64,000 bases of DNA from Rhizobium sullae (GTDB taxonomy: Bacteria > Pseudomonadota > Alphaproteobacteria > Rhizobiales > Rhizobiaceae): positions 62,001 to 126,000 of the forward strand of contig NZ_FWER01000004.1 of NCBI RefSeq assembly GCF_900169785.1, given 5' to 3'. A program made the translations under genes and the position numbers. The notes beneath the pieces were generated by a model. The model was not told the origin of the DNA. It saw nothing but the letters and a program-made list of their open reading frames with translations, and did no database searches. Positions 43,378-51,540 of this stretch are shown one piece after another (positions within the stretch are counted from its first letter, which is position 1; the number at the start of each line of letters is the position of its first letter).

Positions 43378-45231
43378 ATGAATTTCGTGCTCCCCGGCGC
43401 CGGTCTTAATTTTTCGGCAACAGTTGCCTCTGCCGCGGCTGATCCGGCGCTCGGCGACCTTCCGGTCTGGAAGCTGCAGGATCTCTACCCCTCCGCCACC
43501 TCGACTGCCTTCACAAGCGACATGGAAAAGGCGGGCCGGAACGCGATCGCCTTCGAAGAACGATGGAAGAGCAAGCTGGCGGAGGCAACGACCAAAGCAG
43601 GCGCTGAAGGCATCGGCCAGGCGCTGAAGGAATACGAGGCGTTGGATGACCTCATCGGCCGTCTCGGCTCTTTCGCGGGTCTCACTTATTTCTCCGATAC
43701 GACCAACCCGGTGAACGGCAAGCTCTACGGCGACGTCCAGGCGAAGGTCACCGAATTCTTCGGCCACCTTCTCTTCTTCGGGCTGGAACTGAACCGCATC
43801 GACGACGCGGTGATGGATGCATGCATGGCGAACGACCCCGATGCCGGCCATTACCGCCCTTGGCTGATCGACCTGCGCAAGGACAAGCCCTACCAGCTGG
43901 AAGACAAGCTGGAACAGCTCTTCCTCGAAAAATCGATGACGAGTGCAGCTGCATTCAACCGCCTCTTCGATGAGACCATGGCAGAACTCCGCTACGATAT
44001 CGACGGCGAGAAAGTGCCGCTCGAAGTCGCGCTCAATCTACTGCAGGACAAGGATCCGGAAGCGCGCCGCAAGGCAGCGATGGCGCTTGCCGAAACCTTC
44101 ACGGCGAATATCCGCACTTTCACGCTGATCACCAATACTCTTGCCAAGGACAAGGATATTTCCGACCGCTGGCGCGGCTTCGAGGATATCGCCGACAGCC
44201 GCCATTTGGCGAACCGCGTTGAGCGCAACGTGGTCGATGCGCTGGCGGCTGCCGTCAAGCAGGCCTATCCGCGCCTTTCGCACCGCTATTACAAGATGAA
44301 GGCGAAGTGGCTCGGAATGGACCAGATGAATTTCTGGGACCGCAACGCGCCGCTTCCGGAAACCTCCAATGCGGTGATTTCCTGGAGCGAAGCGAAGGAT
44401 ACCGTTCTTTCGGCCTACGGCAATTTCGCGCCGGAAATGGCGGCAATCGCCAGCCGCTTCTTCGACGAACAGTGGATCGACGCACCCGTGCGTCCCGGCA
44501 AAGCGCCCGGCGCTTTCTCTCACCCGACGGTTCCCTCGGCGCACCCCTATGTGCTGGTCAACTACATGGGCAAGCCTCGAGATGTCATGACGCTTGCCCA
44601 TGAACTCGGCCACGGCGTCCATCAGGTGCTGGCCGGTGCACAGGGCGCGCTGATGTGCCAGACCCCGCTGACGCTCGCCGAAACCGCATCCGTCTTCGGC
44701 GAGATGCTGACCTTCCGCGCGCTGCTCGACAAGACGGCGGACAGGCGCGAGCGCAAGGCGATGCTCGCCCAGAAGGTCGAGGACATGATCAACACGGTGG
44801 TGCGCCAGATCGCCTTTTACGAATTCGAACGCGAGCTTCACACGGCCCGCAAGGCAGGCGAACTGACCGCCGAAGACATCGGCGAGCTCTGGCTTTCGGT
44901 TCAGTCGGAAAGCCTTGGGCCTGCGATCAGGATTTCGGAAGGATACGAGACTTACTGGGCCTATATCCCCCACTTCATCCACTCGCCTTTCTACGTCTAT
45001 GCCTACGCTTTCGGCGATTGCCTGGTGAACTCGCTCTATGCGGTCTATCAGAAGGCCGACAAGGGCTTTCAGGACAAGTATTTCGAGCTGCTGAAGGCCG
45101 GCGGCACGAAGCATCACTCCGAACTCCTGAAACCTTTCGGCCTCGACGCCACCGATCCGTCGTTTTGGAGCAAGGGCCTGTCGATGATCGAAGGTCTGAT
45201 CGATGAGCTTGAGGCGTTGGATAAGGGCTAA
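43378..45231 (+). CDS. pepF: M3-family oligoendopeptidase (PepF type)
   Basis: A 617-residue cytoplasmic zinc peptidase that cuts short peptides. The zinc motif HELGH (H408, E409, H412) stands in MTLAHELGHGVHQV, and the third ligand is the Glu in LAETASVFGE. Before it lies the long helical N-terminal part with the oligoendopeptidase F look. The start is the ATG at 43378 with GAGGAAGAGG ahead; the open frame continues 45 codons up through the palindrome and is not gene-like. It is divergent from the sigma-54 regulator and ends just before a RIME-like repeat. Confidence 0.93.
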   Translation: MNFVLPGAGLNFSATVASAAADPALGDLPVWKLQDLYPSATSTAFTSDMEKAGRNAIAFEERWKSKLAEATTKAGAEGIGQALKEYEALDDLIGRLGSFAGLTYFSDTTNPVNGKLYGDVQAKVTEFFGHLLFFGLELNRIDDAVMDACMANDPDAGHYRPWLIDLRKDKPYQLEDKLEQLFLEKSMTSAAAFNRLFDETMAELRYDIDGEKVPLEVALNLLQDKDPEARRKAAMALAETFTANIRTFTLITNTLAKDKDISDRWRGFEDIADSRHLANRVERNVVDALAAAVKQAYPRLSHRYYKMKAKWLGMDQMNFWDRNAPLPETSNAVISWSEAKDTVLSAYGNFAPEMAAIASRFFDEQWIDAPVRPGKAPGAFSHPTVPSAHPYVLVNYMGKPRDVMTLAHELGHGVHQVLAGAQGALMCQTPLTLAETASVFGEMLTFRALLDKTADRRERKAMLAQKVEDMINTVVRQIAFYEFERELHTARKAGELTAEDIGELWLSVQSESLGPAIRISEGYETYWAYIPHFIHSPFYVYAYAFGDCLVNSLYAVYQKADKGFQDKYFELLKAGGTKHHSELLKPFGLDATDPSFWSKGLSMIEGLIDELEALDKG

Positions 45232-45241
45232 GCAAGAAGTT

Positions 45242-45385
45242 GCCCCTCACCCTAACCCTCTCCGCGCAAACGGGGCGACGGGACCTGCCACGCGCAACGT
45301 CGAGATTTCAAGCAGCCGCTGCGGCATATCCCTTCTCCCCGCGAGCGGGAGGAAGGTGCCCGCAGGCGGATGAGGGGCATTCCCA
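45242..45385. repeat. RIME-like intergenic repeat
   Basis: About 140 bases of typical rhizobial intergenic repeat between pepF and pabB. The ends are inverted copies, GCCCCTCACCCTAACCCTC on the left and GGATGAGGGGCA on the right; within are further hairpin arms (TTCTCCCCGCGAGCGGGAGGA near 45331, given here only in part). The words CCCTCACCC and TCATCCGCCTGCGGGC (minus strand) are characteristic of RIME elements. It may fold into stems at the end of the pepF transcript. Confidence 0.68.
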
Positions 45386-45400
45386 CGGAACAACATCGCC

Positions 45401-46561
45401 ATGAGCGGCCTCCAACCCCACATCCTCTTCCGTGACGACACGACCGGACAAGTGATGCTCTTCACCGATCCCGCCGAGATTATCACCGCCCGGACGCGTG
45501 ATGAATTCTTTGCAGGCCTGGTGCGGATGGAAGCGGCCAGAGCCCAGGGAAGGTGGCTGGCGGGTTATATATCTTACGAGGCGGGCTACCTCTTCGAGAA
45601 AAAGCTCGCAGACTTCGCGGAAGAGAACAGGCAGACGCCGCTGCTTTGCTTCGGCATCTTCGACGACCCGCAAAAGGGCGATCATCCGCTTGCGCAGCCC
45701 AAACAGCGCCTCGAAAACGAGGAGTTCCTGACCGCGCCCAAAGCCGCTTGGGCATTTCCTGTATACAAAGAGCGATTCGACCGATTGCATTGGCATCTGC
45801 GCCAGGGTGATTGCTACCAGGCAAACCTGACGATGCCCATCGAAGCACGCTGGAACGGCGATCCGCGCGCGGCTTTCTGGTCGCTGATCGAACGTCAGCC
45901 CGTGAAATACGGAGCGCTCGTCGATCTCGGCGGTCCTGTTATCCTGTCGCGCTCTCCCGAACTCTTCTTCCGGACGGACGAGGAAGGCTGGATCGAGACT
46001 CATCCGATGAAGGGTACCGCCAAGCGCGGCGCCGACGCGGCCGAAGATGCCGCCATCATCGCGGCGATGCAGGCGGACACGAAGACGCAAGCCGAAAACC
46101 GGATGATCGTCGACCTGCTACGCAACGACATCTCGCGCATCACCGAGGTCGGCACGCTCGATGTTCCGAAGCTTTTTGAGATCGAGACCTACCCGACCTT
46201 GCACCAAATGGTGAGCCATGTGCAGGCGAAGCTGCTGCCCGGCCTTTCCATCCGCGATATCTTTGCCGCCCTGTTCCCTTGCGGTTCGATCACCGGCGCG
46301 CCGAAGCTCAGCGCCATGCAGATCCTGCATGAACTCGAAGACACGCCGCGCGATGCCTATTGCGGCGCAATCGGCATGATTTCGCCAACGGGCTCCATGC
46401 GCTTTTCCGTTGCGATCCGCACCATCAGCCTCTTCGATGACGGCAAGGCGATCTTCAACGTCGGCGGCGGCATCGTCTTCGATTCCACGGCTGAGGCCGA
46501 ATATGAGGAATGCCTGCTCAAGGCCCGCTTCGCGATCGGCGATGAGGAGATCGCGCGATGA
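45401..46561 (+). CDS. pabB: Aminodeoxychorismate synthase component I
   Basis: Folate synthesis: adds ammonia to chorismate to give 4-amino-4-deoxychorismate. The 386 residues have the chorismate-binding domain: YQANLTMPI, SRSPELFF, ETHPMKGTAKRG, the metal-site motif ENRMIVDLLRND and GSITGAPKLSAMQILHELE near the end. This is the shorter PabB without the extra N-terminal region. Its stop overlaps the pabC start by four bases (ATGA). The glutaminase PabA is not in the window. The start ATG lies just past the RIME-like repeat, without a clear ribosome site. Confidence 0.93.
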   Translation: MSGLQPHILFRDDTTGQVMLFTDPAEIITARTRDEFFAGLVRMEAARAQGRWLAGYISYEAGYLFEKKLADFAEENRQTPLLCFGIFDDPQKGDHPLAQPKQRLENEEFLTAPKAAWAFPVYKERFDRLHWHLRQGDCYQANLTMPIEARWNGDPRAAFWSLIERQPVKYGALVDLGGPVILSRSPELFFRTDEEGWIETHPMKGTAKRGADAAEDAAIIAAMQADTKTQAENRMIVDLLRNDISRITEVGTLDVPKLFEIETYPTLHQMVSHVQAKLLPGLSIRDIFAALFPCGSITGAPKLSAMQILHELEDTPRDAYCGAIGMISPTGSMRFSVAIRTISLFDDGKAIFNVGGGIVFDSTAEAEYEECLLKARFAIGDEEIAR

Positions 46562-47184
46562 GCAATTTCTCGCTGCTGGAGACATTGCGGTGGGAGCCGG
46601 AAACCGGCTTCGTCCGCCTCCGCCTGCATCTTGCCCGTCTGACGCGATCCGCCCGGCGGATCGGCTTTCCCGAGCCGTGGCATGCGCTCGACGAGCTCAA
46701 TGCATCCGTCCAGGGCGCGACGGGCGCTCTGCGCATCCGGCTGACCTTCGATACCCATGGCCGCACAGAAGTCACCACCGCGCCCTTCACACCACTTGCA
46801 CCCTGCACGGTGTGGAACATCCGCATCGCTTCGACGCGCCTCGACAGCGCCGACAAGCTGCTTCGGATCAAGACCACCCGCCGCGCCGTCTACGAGGCCG
46901 CCCGCGCCGAATACACGCCGCACCAGGCCGACGAGGTGCTGATGCTGAATGAACGCGGCGAGGTCTGCGAGGGCACGATCACTTCGATCTTCCTGGACAA
47001 TGGTTCCGGCACCCTTCGCACGCCGCCGATCTCCTGCGGCCTGCTCGCCGGCGTGCTGCGCACGGAACTGATCTGTCAGCGAAAGGCGCGGGTGGGCCGC
47101 ATTCGGATGAACCACCTGGAGAGCAGCCGGATTTTCGTCGGAAACTCTCTCCGCGGCCTCATACCCGCACGGCTTGCCACCTGA
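46558..47184 (+). CDS. pabC: Aminotransferase class IV / aminodeoxychorismate lyase-like
   Basis: A 208-residue PLP protein of the class IV aminotransferase fold, probably the aminodeoxychorismate lyase that makes 4-aminobenzoate from the PabB product. The start has LLETLRWEPETGFVRLRLHL, the PLP lysine is in LLRIKTTRRAVYEAARAEY (about 100-118), and the glutamate motif is NERGEVCEGTITSIF. It is shorter than E. coli PabC (269). The ATG overlap with pabB and the pathway link support the call. Confidence 0.87.
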   Translation: MSNFSLLETLRWEPETGFVRLRLHLARLTRSARRIGFPEPWHALDELNASVQGATGALRIRLTFDTHGRTEVTTAPFTPLAPCTVWNIRIASTRLDSADKLLRIKTTRRAVYEAARAEYTPHQADEVLMLNERGEVCEGTITSIFLDNGSGTLRTPPISCGLLAGVLRTELICQRKARVGRIRMNHLESSRIFVGNSLRGLIPARLAT

Positions 47185-47231
47185 GCCGCGCATAAATCCT
47201 AAGACGAACGATAAGCCGGAAGGATTCTGCC

Positions 47232-47516
47232 ATGTTTATCCTCGCGCTCACTTATGTGAAGCCGAACGAAGAAGCCGACAAGCTCATGGAGCCGCATATG
47301 GCCTGGGTCAAGGAAGGCTATGCGCGGGGCTGGTTCCTTGCCTCTGGCCGCAAAGTCCCCCGCACCGGTGGTGTAGTTCTCGCCATCGGAAATCGTGCCG
47401 AGATCGAGGCCTACGTCGCCGCCGATCCCTTTGCAGTCCACGGCGTTGCGGAATACGACATCACGGAAGTCGCGGTGACAACGGTGGCCGCGGGGCTGGA
47501 GCTTCTCAAAAGCTGA
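47232..47516 (+). CDS. YciI-family protein
   Basis: A 94-residue protein of the YciI fold (ferredoxin-like, dimeric). It opens MFILALTYVKPNEEADKLME and has the family motif with His (EPHMAWVKEGYARGWFL) followed by SGRKVPRTGGVVLA. The proteins are small enzymes or binding proteins; YciI has a His-Asp pair at a cleft. The function here is unknown. It lies between pabC and the DUF3445 gene. Confidence 0.9.
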   Translation: MFILALTYVKPNEEADKLMEPHMAWVKEGYARGWFLASGRKVPRTGGVVLAIGNRAEIEAYVAADPFAVHGVAEYDITEVAVTTVAAGLELLKS

Positions 47517-47603
47517 GGCGCAAATGCGCGGCGGGGATCGTCAATTGGAAAGAAGGACAATCGCCAGCTGTTCCACCGCGCGGCGTTACGCTAGGCTTTC
47601 GCT

Positions 47604-48512
47604 ATGACGCTCCCGACCTACACTCCCTATGACGGTTCCTCCAAACCCTTCACCATCGGCCTCATGCCGCTCGATATGGGCCGCTGGATCGAGCCGGATG
47701 CCGATCTGCCGCGCTATCTCGGCGAAAAGCAACATCTGCTTGAAGCCCATCGGGATGAGATTTTCGTGGCCGAGGAGGATACCGAAACCGCACAGCAGGA
47801 ATGCCTCGACCTTCTCGTGAATCACCTTTGCGAGGCCTATCCGGCTCTCTACCGCCGCATTGGCAATTTTGTTGAAGTAGCCGGCAAACCCGTCGATGTC
47901 TGGGAGCCATCCCTTCCGCCACTTCTGAAGGCCGGCTCACTTATTGCCGACGACCTCGTCATCATGCGCCGCAAGGACGACGGCTGGCACCTCGTCGCCG
48001 GTTACGTTGCCTTCCCTTCTTCCTGGTCGCTCAAGGAAAAGTTTGGCCGGCCGATGCAGGCGATCCATGCAGACGTGCCCGGTTTCGGCGAAGGGACGCG
48101 CAACGCGACCTTGATTACCCGCATCTTCGACAGTCTGCAGACCGCTCAGCCCGTCGAGCGCATGAACTGGTCTGTGAACGCCACAGGCGATCTTTTCCTG
48201 CCTGCGTCCAAATATCGCCGTCCGCCGCAGGCCGCGGCCTTTACACTCGCTGAACGCTTCGCCCGTGTCGAGCGCCAGACATTGCGCAAGCTGCCAGGCT
48301 CCGGCGATATCGTCTTCACCATCCGCGTCTATGTCGATCCCGTAGCCGCGATCGAGCACCATCCAAAGGCGGCAGTACTGGTGCAAAGCCTCGCGAACCA
48401 GCTCGAGACACTTGACGAACATCAGACCGCTTACAAAGGTCTGGCCTTGCAGAAGGCCGCACTCGTCGCAAAGCTGCGCACGCTCGCCCGCCGGCTATCG
48501 CCTGTCTGCTAA
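47604..48512 (+). CDS. DUF3445 protein, haem-dependent oxidative N-demethylase-like
   Basis: A 302-residue protein of the DUF3445 family. A studied member family is called haem-dependent oxidative N-demethylase, with a haem-binding PAS-like fold. The stretch IGLMPLDMGRWIEPDADLPRY (about 15-35) opens it, and GYVAFPSSWSLKEKFGRPM (about 133-151), with NWSVNATGDLFLP later, is characteristic. It would oxidise an N-methylated amine in the cytoplasm. Nothing in the neighbours points to its substrate. Confidence 0.83.
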   Translation: MTLPTYTPYDGSSKPFTIGLMPLDMGRWIEPDADLPRYLGEKQHLLEAHRDEIFVAEEDTETAQQECLDLLVNHLCEAYPALYRRIGNFVEVAGKPVDVWEPSLPPLLKAGSLIADDLVIMRRKDDGWHLVAGYVAFPSSWSLKEKFGRPMQAIHADVPGFGEGTRNATLITRIFDSLQTAQPVERMNWSVNATGDLFLPASKYRRPPQAAAFTLAERFARVERQTLRKLPGSGDIVFTIRVYVDPVAAIEHHPKAAVLVQSLANQLETLDEHQTAYKGLALQKAALVAKLRTLARRLSPVC

Positions 48513-48643
48513 TCGATTTCCCGCAAACGCTCTTTATTGTGACGCCGATTTATGATTAGAGCCGGTCACCTCGCATTTCTTGCGCCATTTCAGAAGAATC
48601 CTTAGAGGCTCATCGCCTTCGCCGCCTTCCACAGGAGAAAAGA

Positions 48644-50098
48644 ATGACGGAACAGACCCACCCGGTATATGCCGAAATTACCGGTCCGATCGTGATGATC
48701 GGCTTTGGCTCCATCGGCCGCGGCACGCTGCCGCTCATCGAGCGCCACTTCAAGTTCGACAAGAGCCGGATGGTTGTTATCGACCCGCGCGACGAGCCGG
48801 CCGACATGGAAATCCTGAAGAAGTACGGCATCCTCCATATCAAGGAATATGTGACGAAGGACAACTACAAGGATCTCCTGAAGCCGCTTCTGACCAAAGG
48901 CGGAGGGCAGGGCTTCTGCGTCAATCTCTCGGTCGACACTGGCTCGCTCGACATCATGAAGCTCTGCCGCAAGCTCGACGTTCTCTATATCGATACCGTC
49001 GTCGAACCCTGGCTCGGCTTCTATTTCGACAAGAACATGAAGAATGCGGACCGCACCAACTATGCGCTGCGCGAAACCGTGCGCAAGGAAAAGGCAAGGA
49101 ACCCAGGCGGGGCGACGGCTGTCTCCACCTGCGGCGCAAACCCGGGCATGGTGTCCTGGTTCGTCAAGCAGGCGCTGGTCAATCTCGCCAACGAGATCGG
49201 CGTGAAGTTCGAAGAACCGGATCAGCACGACCGCGAAGCCTGGGCGAAGCTGATGAAGAAGGTCGGCGTCAAGGGCGTTCACATCGCCGAACGCGACACC
49301 CAGCGCACCAAGCATCCGAAACCGCTCAACGTCTTCTGGAACACTTGGTCTGTCGAAGGCTTCATCTCCGAAGGCTTGCAGCCCGCCGAACTCGGCTGGG
49401 GCACCCATGAAAACTGGATGCCGAAGAACGCCAGGAAGCAGAAGAAGGGCTGCAAGGCCGCGATCTATCTGGAGCAGCCAGGCGCCAACACCCGCGTCCG
49501 CACATGGTGCCCGACGCCAGGTCCACAATACGGCTTCCTGGTCACCCATAACGAATCGATCTCGATCGCCGATTATTTCACGGTCCGCGACAAGGATGGC
49601 GAAGTCACCTTCCGCCCGACCTGCCACTATGCCTACCATCCGGCCAATGATGCGATCCTGTCGCTGCATGAAATGTTCGGCAACGGCGGTACGTCGCAGC
49701 CGGTCCACCACGTCCTCGACGAGGACGAGCTGGAGGATGGCATCGACGAACTCGGCGTGCTCCTCTACGGCCACGAGAAGAATGCGTACTGGTACGGCTC
49801 GCGTCTCTCGCTTGAAGAGACCCGTCGCATCGCGCCTTACCAGAACGCAACGGGCCTGCAGGTGACCTCCGCCGTTCTCGCAGGCATGGTCTGGGCCCTC
49901 GAACATCCGAAGGCCGGCATCGTCGAGGCAGACGAGATCGATTATAAGCGCTGCCTCGAAGTGCAACTGCCTTATCTCGGCCCGGTTGAAGGTCACTACA
50001 CCGACTGGACCCCCCTCGATGGCCGCCCGGGCCTCTTCCCGGAAGACATCGATACGAAGGATCCCTGGCAGTTCAAGAACATCCTGGTCCGTTCGTAA
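48644..50098 (+). CDS. hss: Homospermidine synthase
   Basis: NAD-dependent enzyme that joins two putrescines (or putrescine and spermidine) to make sym-homospermidine, the main polyamine of rhizobia. The 484 residues are of the expected length. The NAD loop is VMIGFGSIGRGTLPLIERHF (17-36), and AVSTCGANPGMVSWFVKQAL and NEMPKNARK-like WMPKNARKQKKG are typical of the family. It is a single gene with GGAGAAAAG before the ATG. Confidence 0.95.
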   Translation: MTEQTHPVYAEITGPIVMIGFGSIGRGTLPLIERHFKFDKSRMVVIDPRDEPADMEILKKYGILHIKEYVTKDNYKDLLKPLLTKGGGQGFCVNLSVDTGSLDIMKLCRKLDVLYIDTVVEPWLGFYFDKNMKNADRTNYALRETVRKEKARNPGGATAVSTCGANPGMVSWFVKQALVNLANEIGVKFEEPDQHDREAWAKLMKKVGVKGVHIAERDTQRTKHPKPLNVFWNTWSVEGFISEGLQPAELGWGTHENWMPKNARKQKKGCKAAIYLEQPGANTRVRTWCPTPGPQYGFLVTHNESISIADYFTVRDKDGEVTFRPTCHYAYHPANDAILSLHEMFGNGGTSQPVHHVLDEDELEDGIDELGVLLYGHEKNAYWYGSRLSLEETRRIAPYQNATGLQVTSAVLAGMVWALEHPKAGIVEADEIDYKRCLEVQLPYLGPVEGHYTDWTPLDGRPGLFPEDIDTKDPWQFKNILVRS

Positions 50099-50310
50099 CC
50101 AGGAGATTCAAACTCGCATCAATGCCTACGCGGGGCGAGTGTAGTGGGGCGGCAGATAATCCGCTCCACTCCACATCCGAGAACGATCTTATCGGTAGGA
50201 CGACAAGCGTGAAGGTCGCCAAGCGCGACGTCCCGACTTTTCTCGATTGGGAAATCCTATTTCTACATGGCACACTGCTGGGGCAACAGGCTCATAGAGA
50301 GGAACCCTCC

Positions 50311-50793
50311 GTGATCTCATCCAGACCAATGCGTGAAAGCGAATATCCGGCTTACCTCGATTATTTCATCACGGATTATGCCACCGAGATCTCGGCCAAT
50401 TACGGTCTTTCCCGCCATGAAGCCGTGGCACAGGCCAATCGGGAAATTGCAAATGACCTGCCGCTTGGCGTCAACACGCCCGGCGAAGTCATGCTCTGTG
50501 TCATAGACCAAGCGTCGGAAATTGAGTTCGTCGTGGGTTATCTTTGGTATCGGCCCGACCCAGCGAAGCGCTTCGTATTCATCAAAGATTTCTATATCTT
50601 TGCAGAGCATCAGGGAAAAGGCTTTGGCAAGCGGGCGTTGAATACCTTGGAAGCCAACCTGTCACAGACAGGTTTCGAGCAGATAAGGCTGCGCGTTGCC
50701 GAGGATAACAAGCGCGCCAAGCATGTCTATGAGACAGCTGGCTTTCGCGTCACCGGCATTAATATGAGCAAGTCAATTAAAACGGAATGCTAA
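50311..50793 (+). CDS. GNAT-family N-acetyltransferase
   Basis: A 160-residue acetyl-CoA-dependent acetyltransferase. The acetyl-CoA loop is in FAEHQGKGFGKRALNTLE, and YETAGFRVTG ends the domain. I chose the GTG at 50311, with GAGAGGAA eight bases before; the frame stays open to 50122 but those codons do not look like GNAT. Its N-terminal half (RPMRESEYPAYLDYFITDYA) is rich in Tyr and acidic residues. The acceptor is unknown. Confidence 0.86.
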   Translation: MISSRPMRESEYPAYLDYFITDYATEISANYGLSRHEAVAQANREIANDLPLGVNTPGEVMLCVIDQASEIEFVVGYLWYRPDPAKRFVFIKDFYIFAEHQGKGFGKRALNTLEANLSQTGFEQIRLRVAEDNKRAKHVYETAGFRVTGINMSKSIKTEC

Positions 50794-50969
50794 TCATCAG
50801 CGCATCAGAAACTTCGCCCCAATTTGCCGGGCAAAGGCGGACATTTTTGTAACGCCTGCTGTGTAATTTCGCTTCATCGTTGCAGGAGACTTGCCATGGC
50901 GGCGGGCTCGGGCCATGTTTTTCAGGACTTTCGCGGATAGAGTCCGCTCCGAATCGCCGGGAGAACCAT

Positions 50970-51332
50970 ATGACGTTCAGAAACATTCTCGTCCTTGCGG
51001 GTGCAGCGGCAGCGCTTGCCGCCTGCGTCTCAGACCGCCCCATGCCGGTAGCGACACGCGCTGCGCCGACCGGCGTCGAGGGTTCCTGGGCTGATCCGAA
51101 CGGCATCATTTCTACCTTCCAGGCCGGCACCTTCACCACCCGCACGACCGACAGCAACCAGCTGCTCGCGTCCGGCACTTACATTAACACTTCGCCGTCA
51201 CTGGTCGAAATCAGCATGACATCGCTGGTTCGCAAGACGCAGTCGAAGGTCAATTGCGCGCTCGTCAACCAAAGTCAGCTGAACTGCACCTCGGATGCAG
51301 GTTCGCAATTCACGTTGACGCGCCGCATGTAA
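50970..51332 (+). CDS. Small outer-membrane lipoprotein, Omp10-like
   Basis: A 120-residue lipoprotein. The signal peptide [19 protein letters not shown] ends in the lipobox LAAC with Cys19 to be lipidated. The mature part begins [20 protein letters not shown], then has [20 protein letters not shown] and two cysteines ([15 protein letters not shown]). This resembles the Brucella Omp10 / rhizobial Omp10-like lipoproteins, and the beta-strand layout recalls inhibitor-type lipocalin-like domains. The ATG has GGGAGAACC ahead. A terminator follows at once. Confidence 0.82.
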   Translation: MTFRNILVLAGAAAALAACVSDRPMPVATRAAPTGVEGSWADPNGIISTFQAGTFTTRTTDSNQLLASGTYINTSPSLVEISMTSLVRKTQSKVNCALVNQSQLNCTSDAGSQFTLTRRM

Positions 51333-51356
51333 TTTCCCAGCCCACCTTCAATGAAG

Positions 51357-51382
51357 AAGCTCCCTTCGCGGGAGCTTTTTTC
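51357..51382 (+). terminator. Terminator after the lipoprotein gene
   Basis: Stem AAGCTCCC / GGGAGCTT with a 5-base loop (51357-51377) and six T. A clean rho-independent terminator. Confidence 0.92.
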
Positions 51383-51540
51383 GTTTTTGCCTTTTGGAAA
51401 GCACCTCGGGAAACACGGCTTTTTGCACTTGCGGTCGGTCATCGTTGATGAAAACATCCGCCCGCCGGGTAACCGCCAAAACGAATAAGGGAAGGGCGGA
51501 GCCAGGGGTACGGGCCTCGCCATCAAATCAGGAGAACAGG

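Noticed and set aside
48602..49996. A 464-codon minus-strand frame opposite homospermidine synthase
   Set aside because: The plus-strand enzyme is intact and of normal length; the antisense frame has no recognisable domain.
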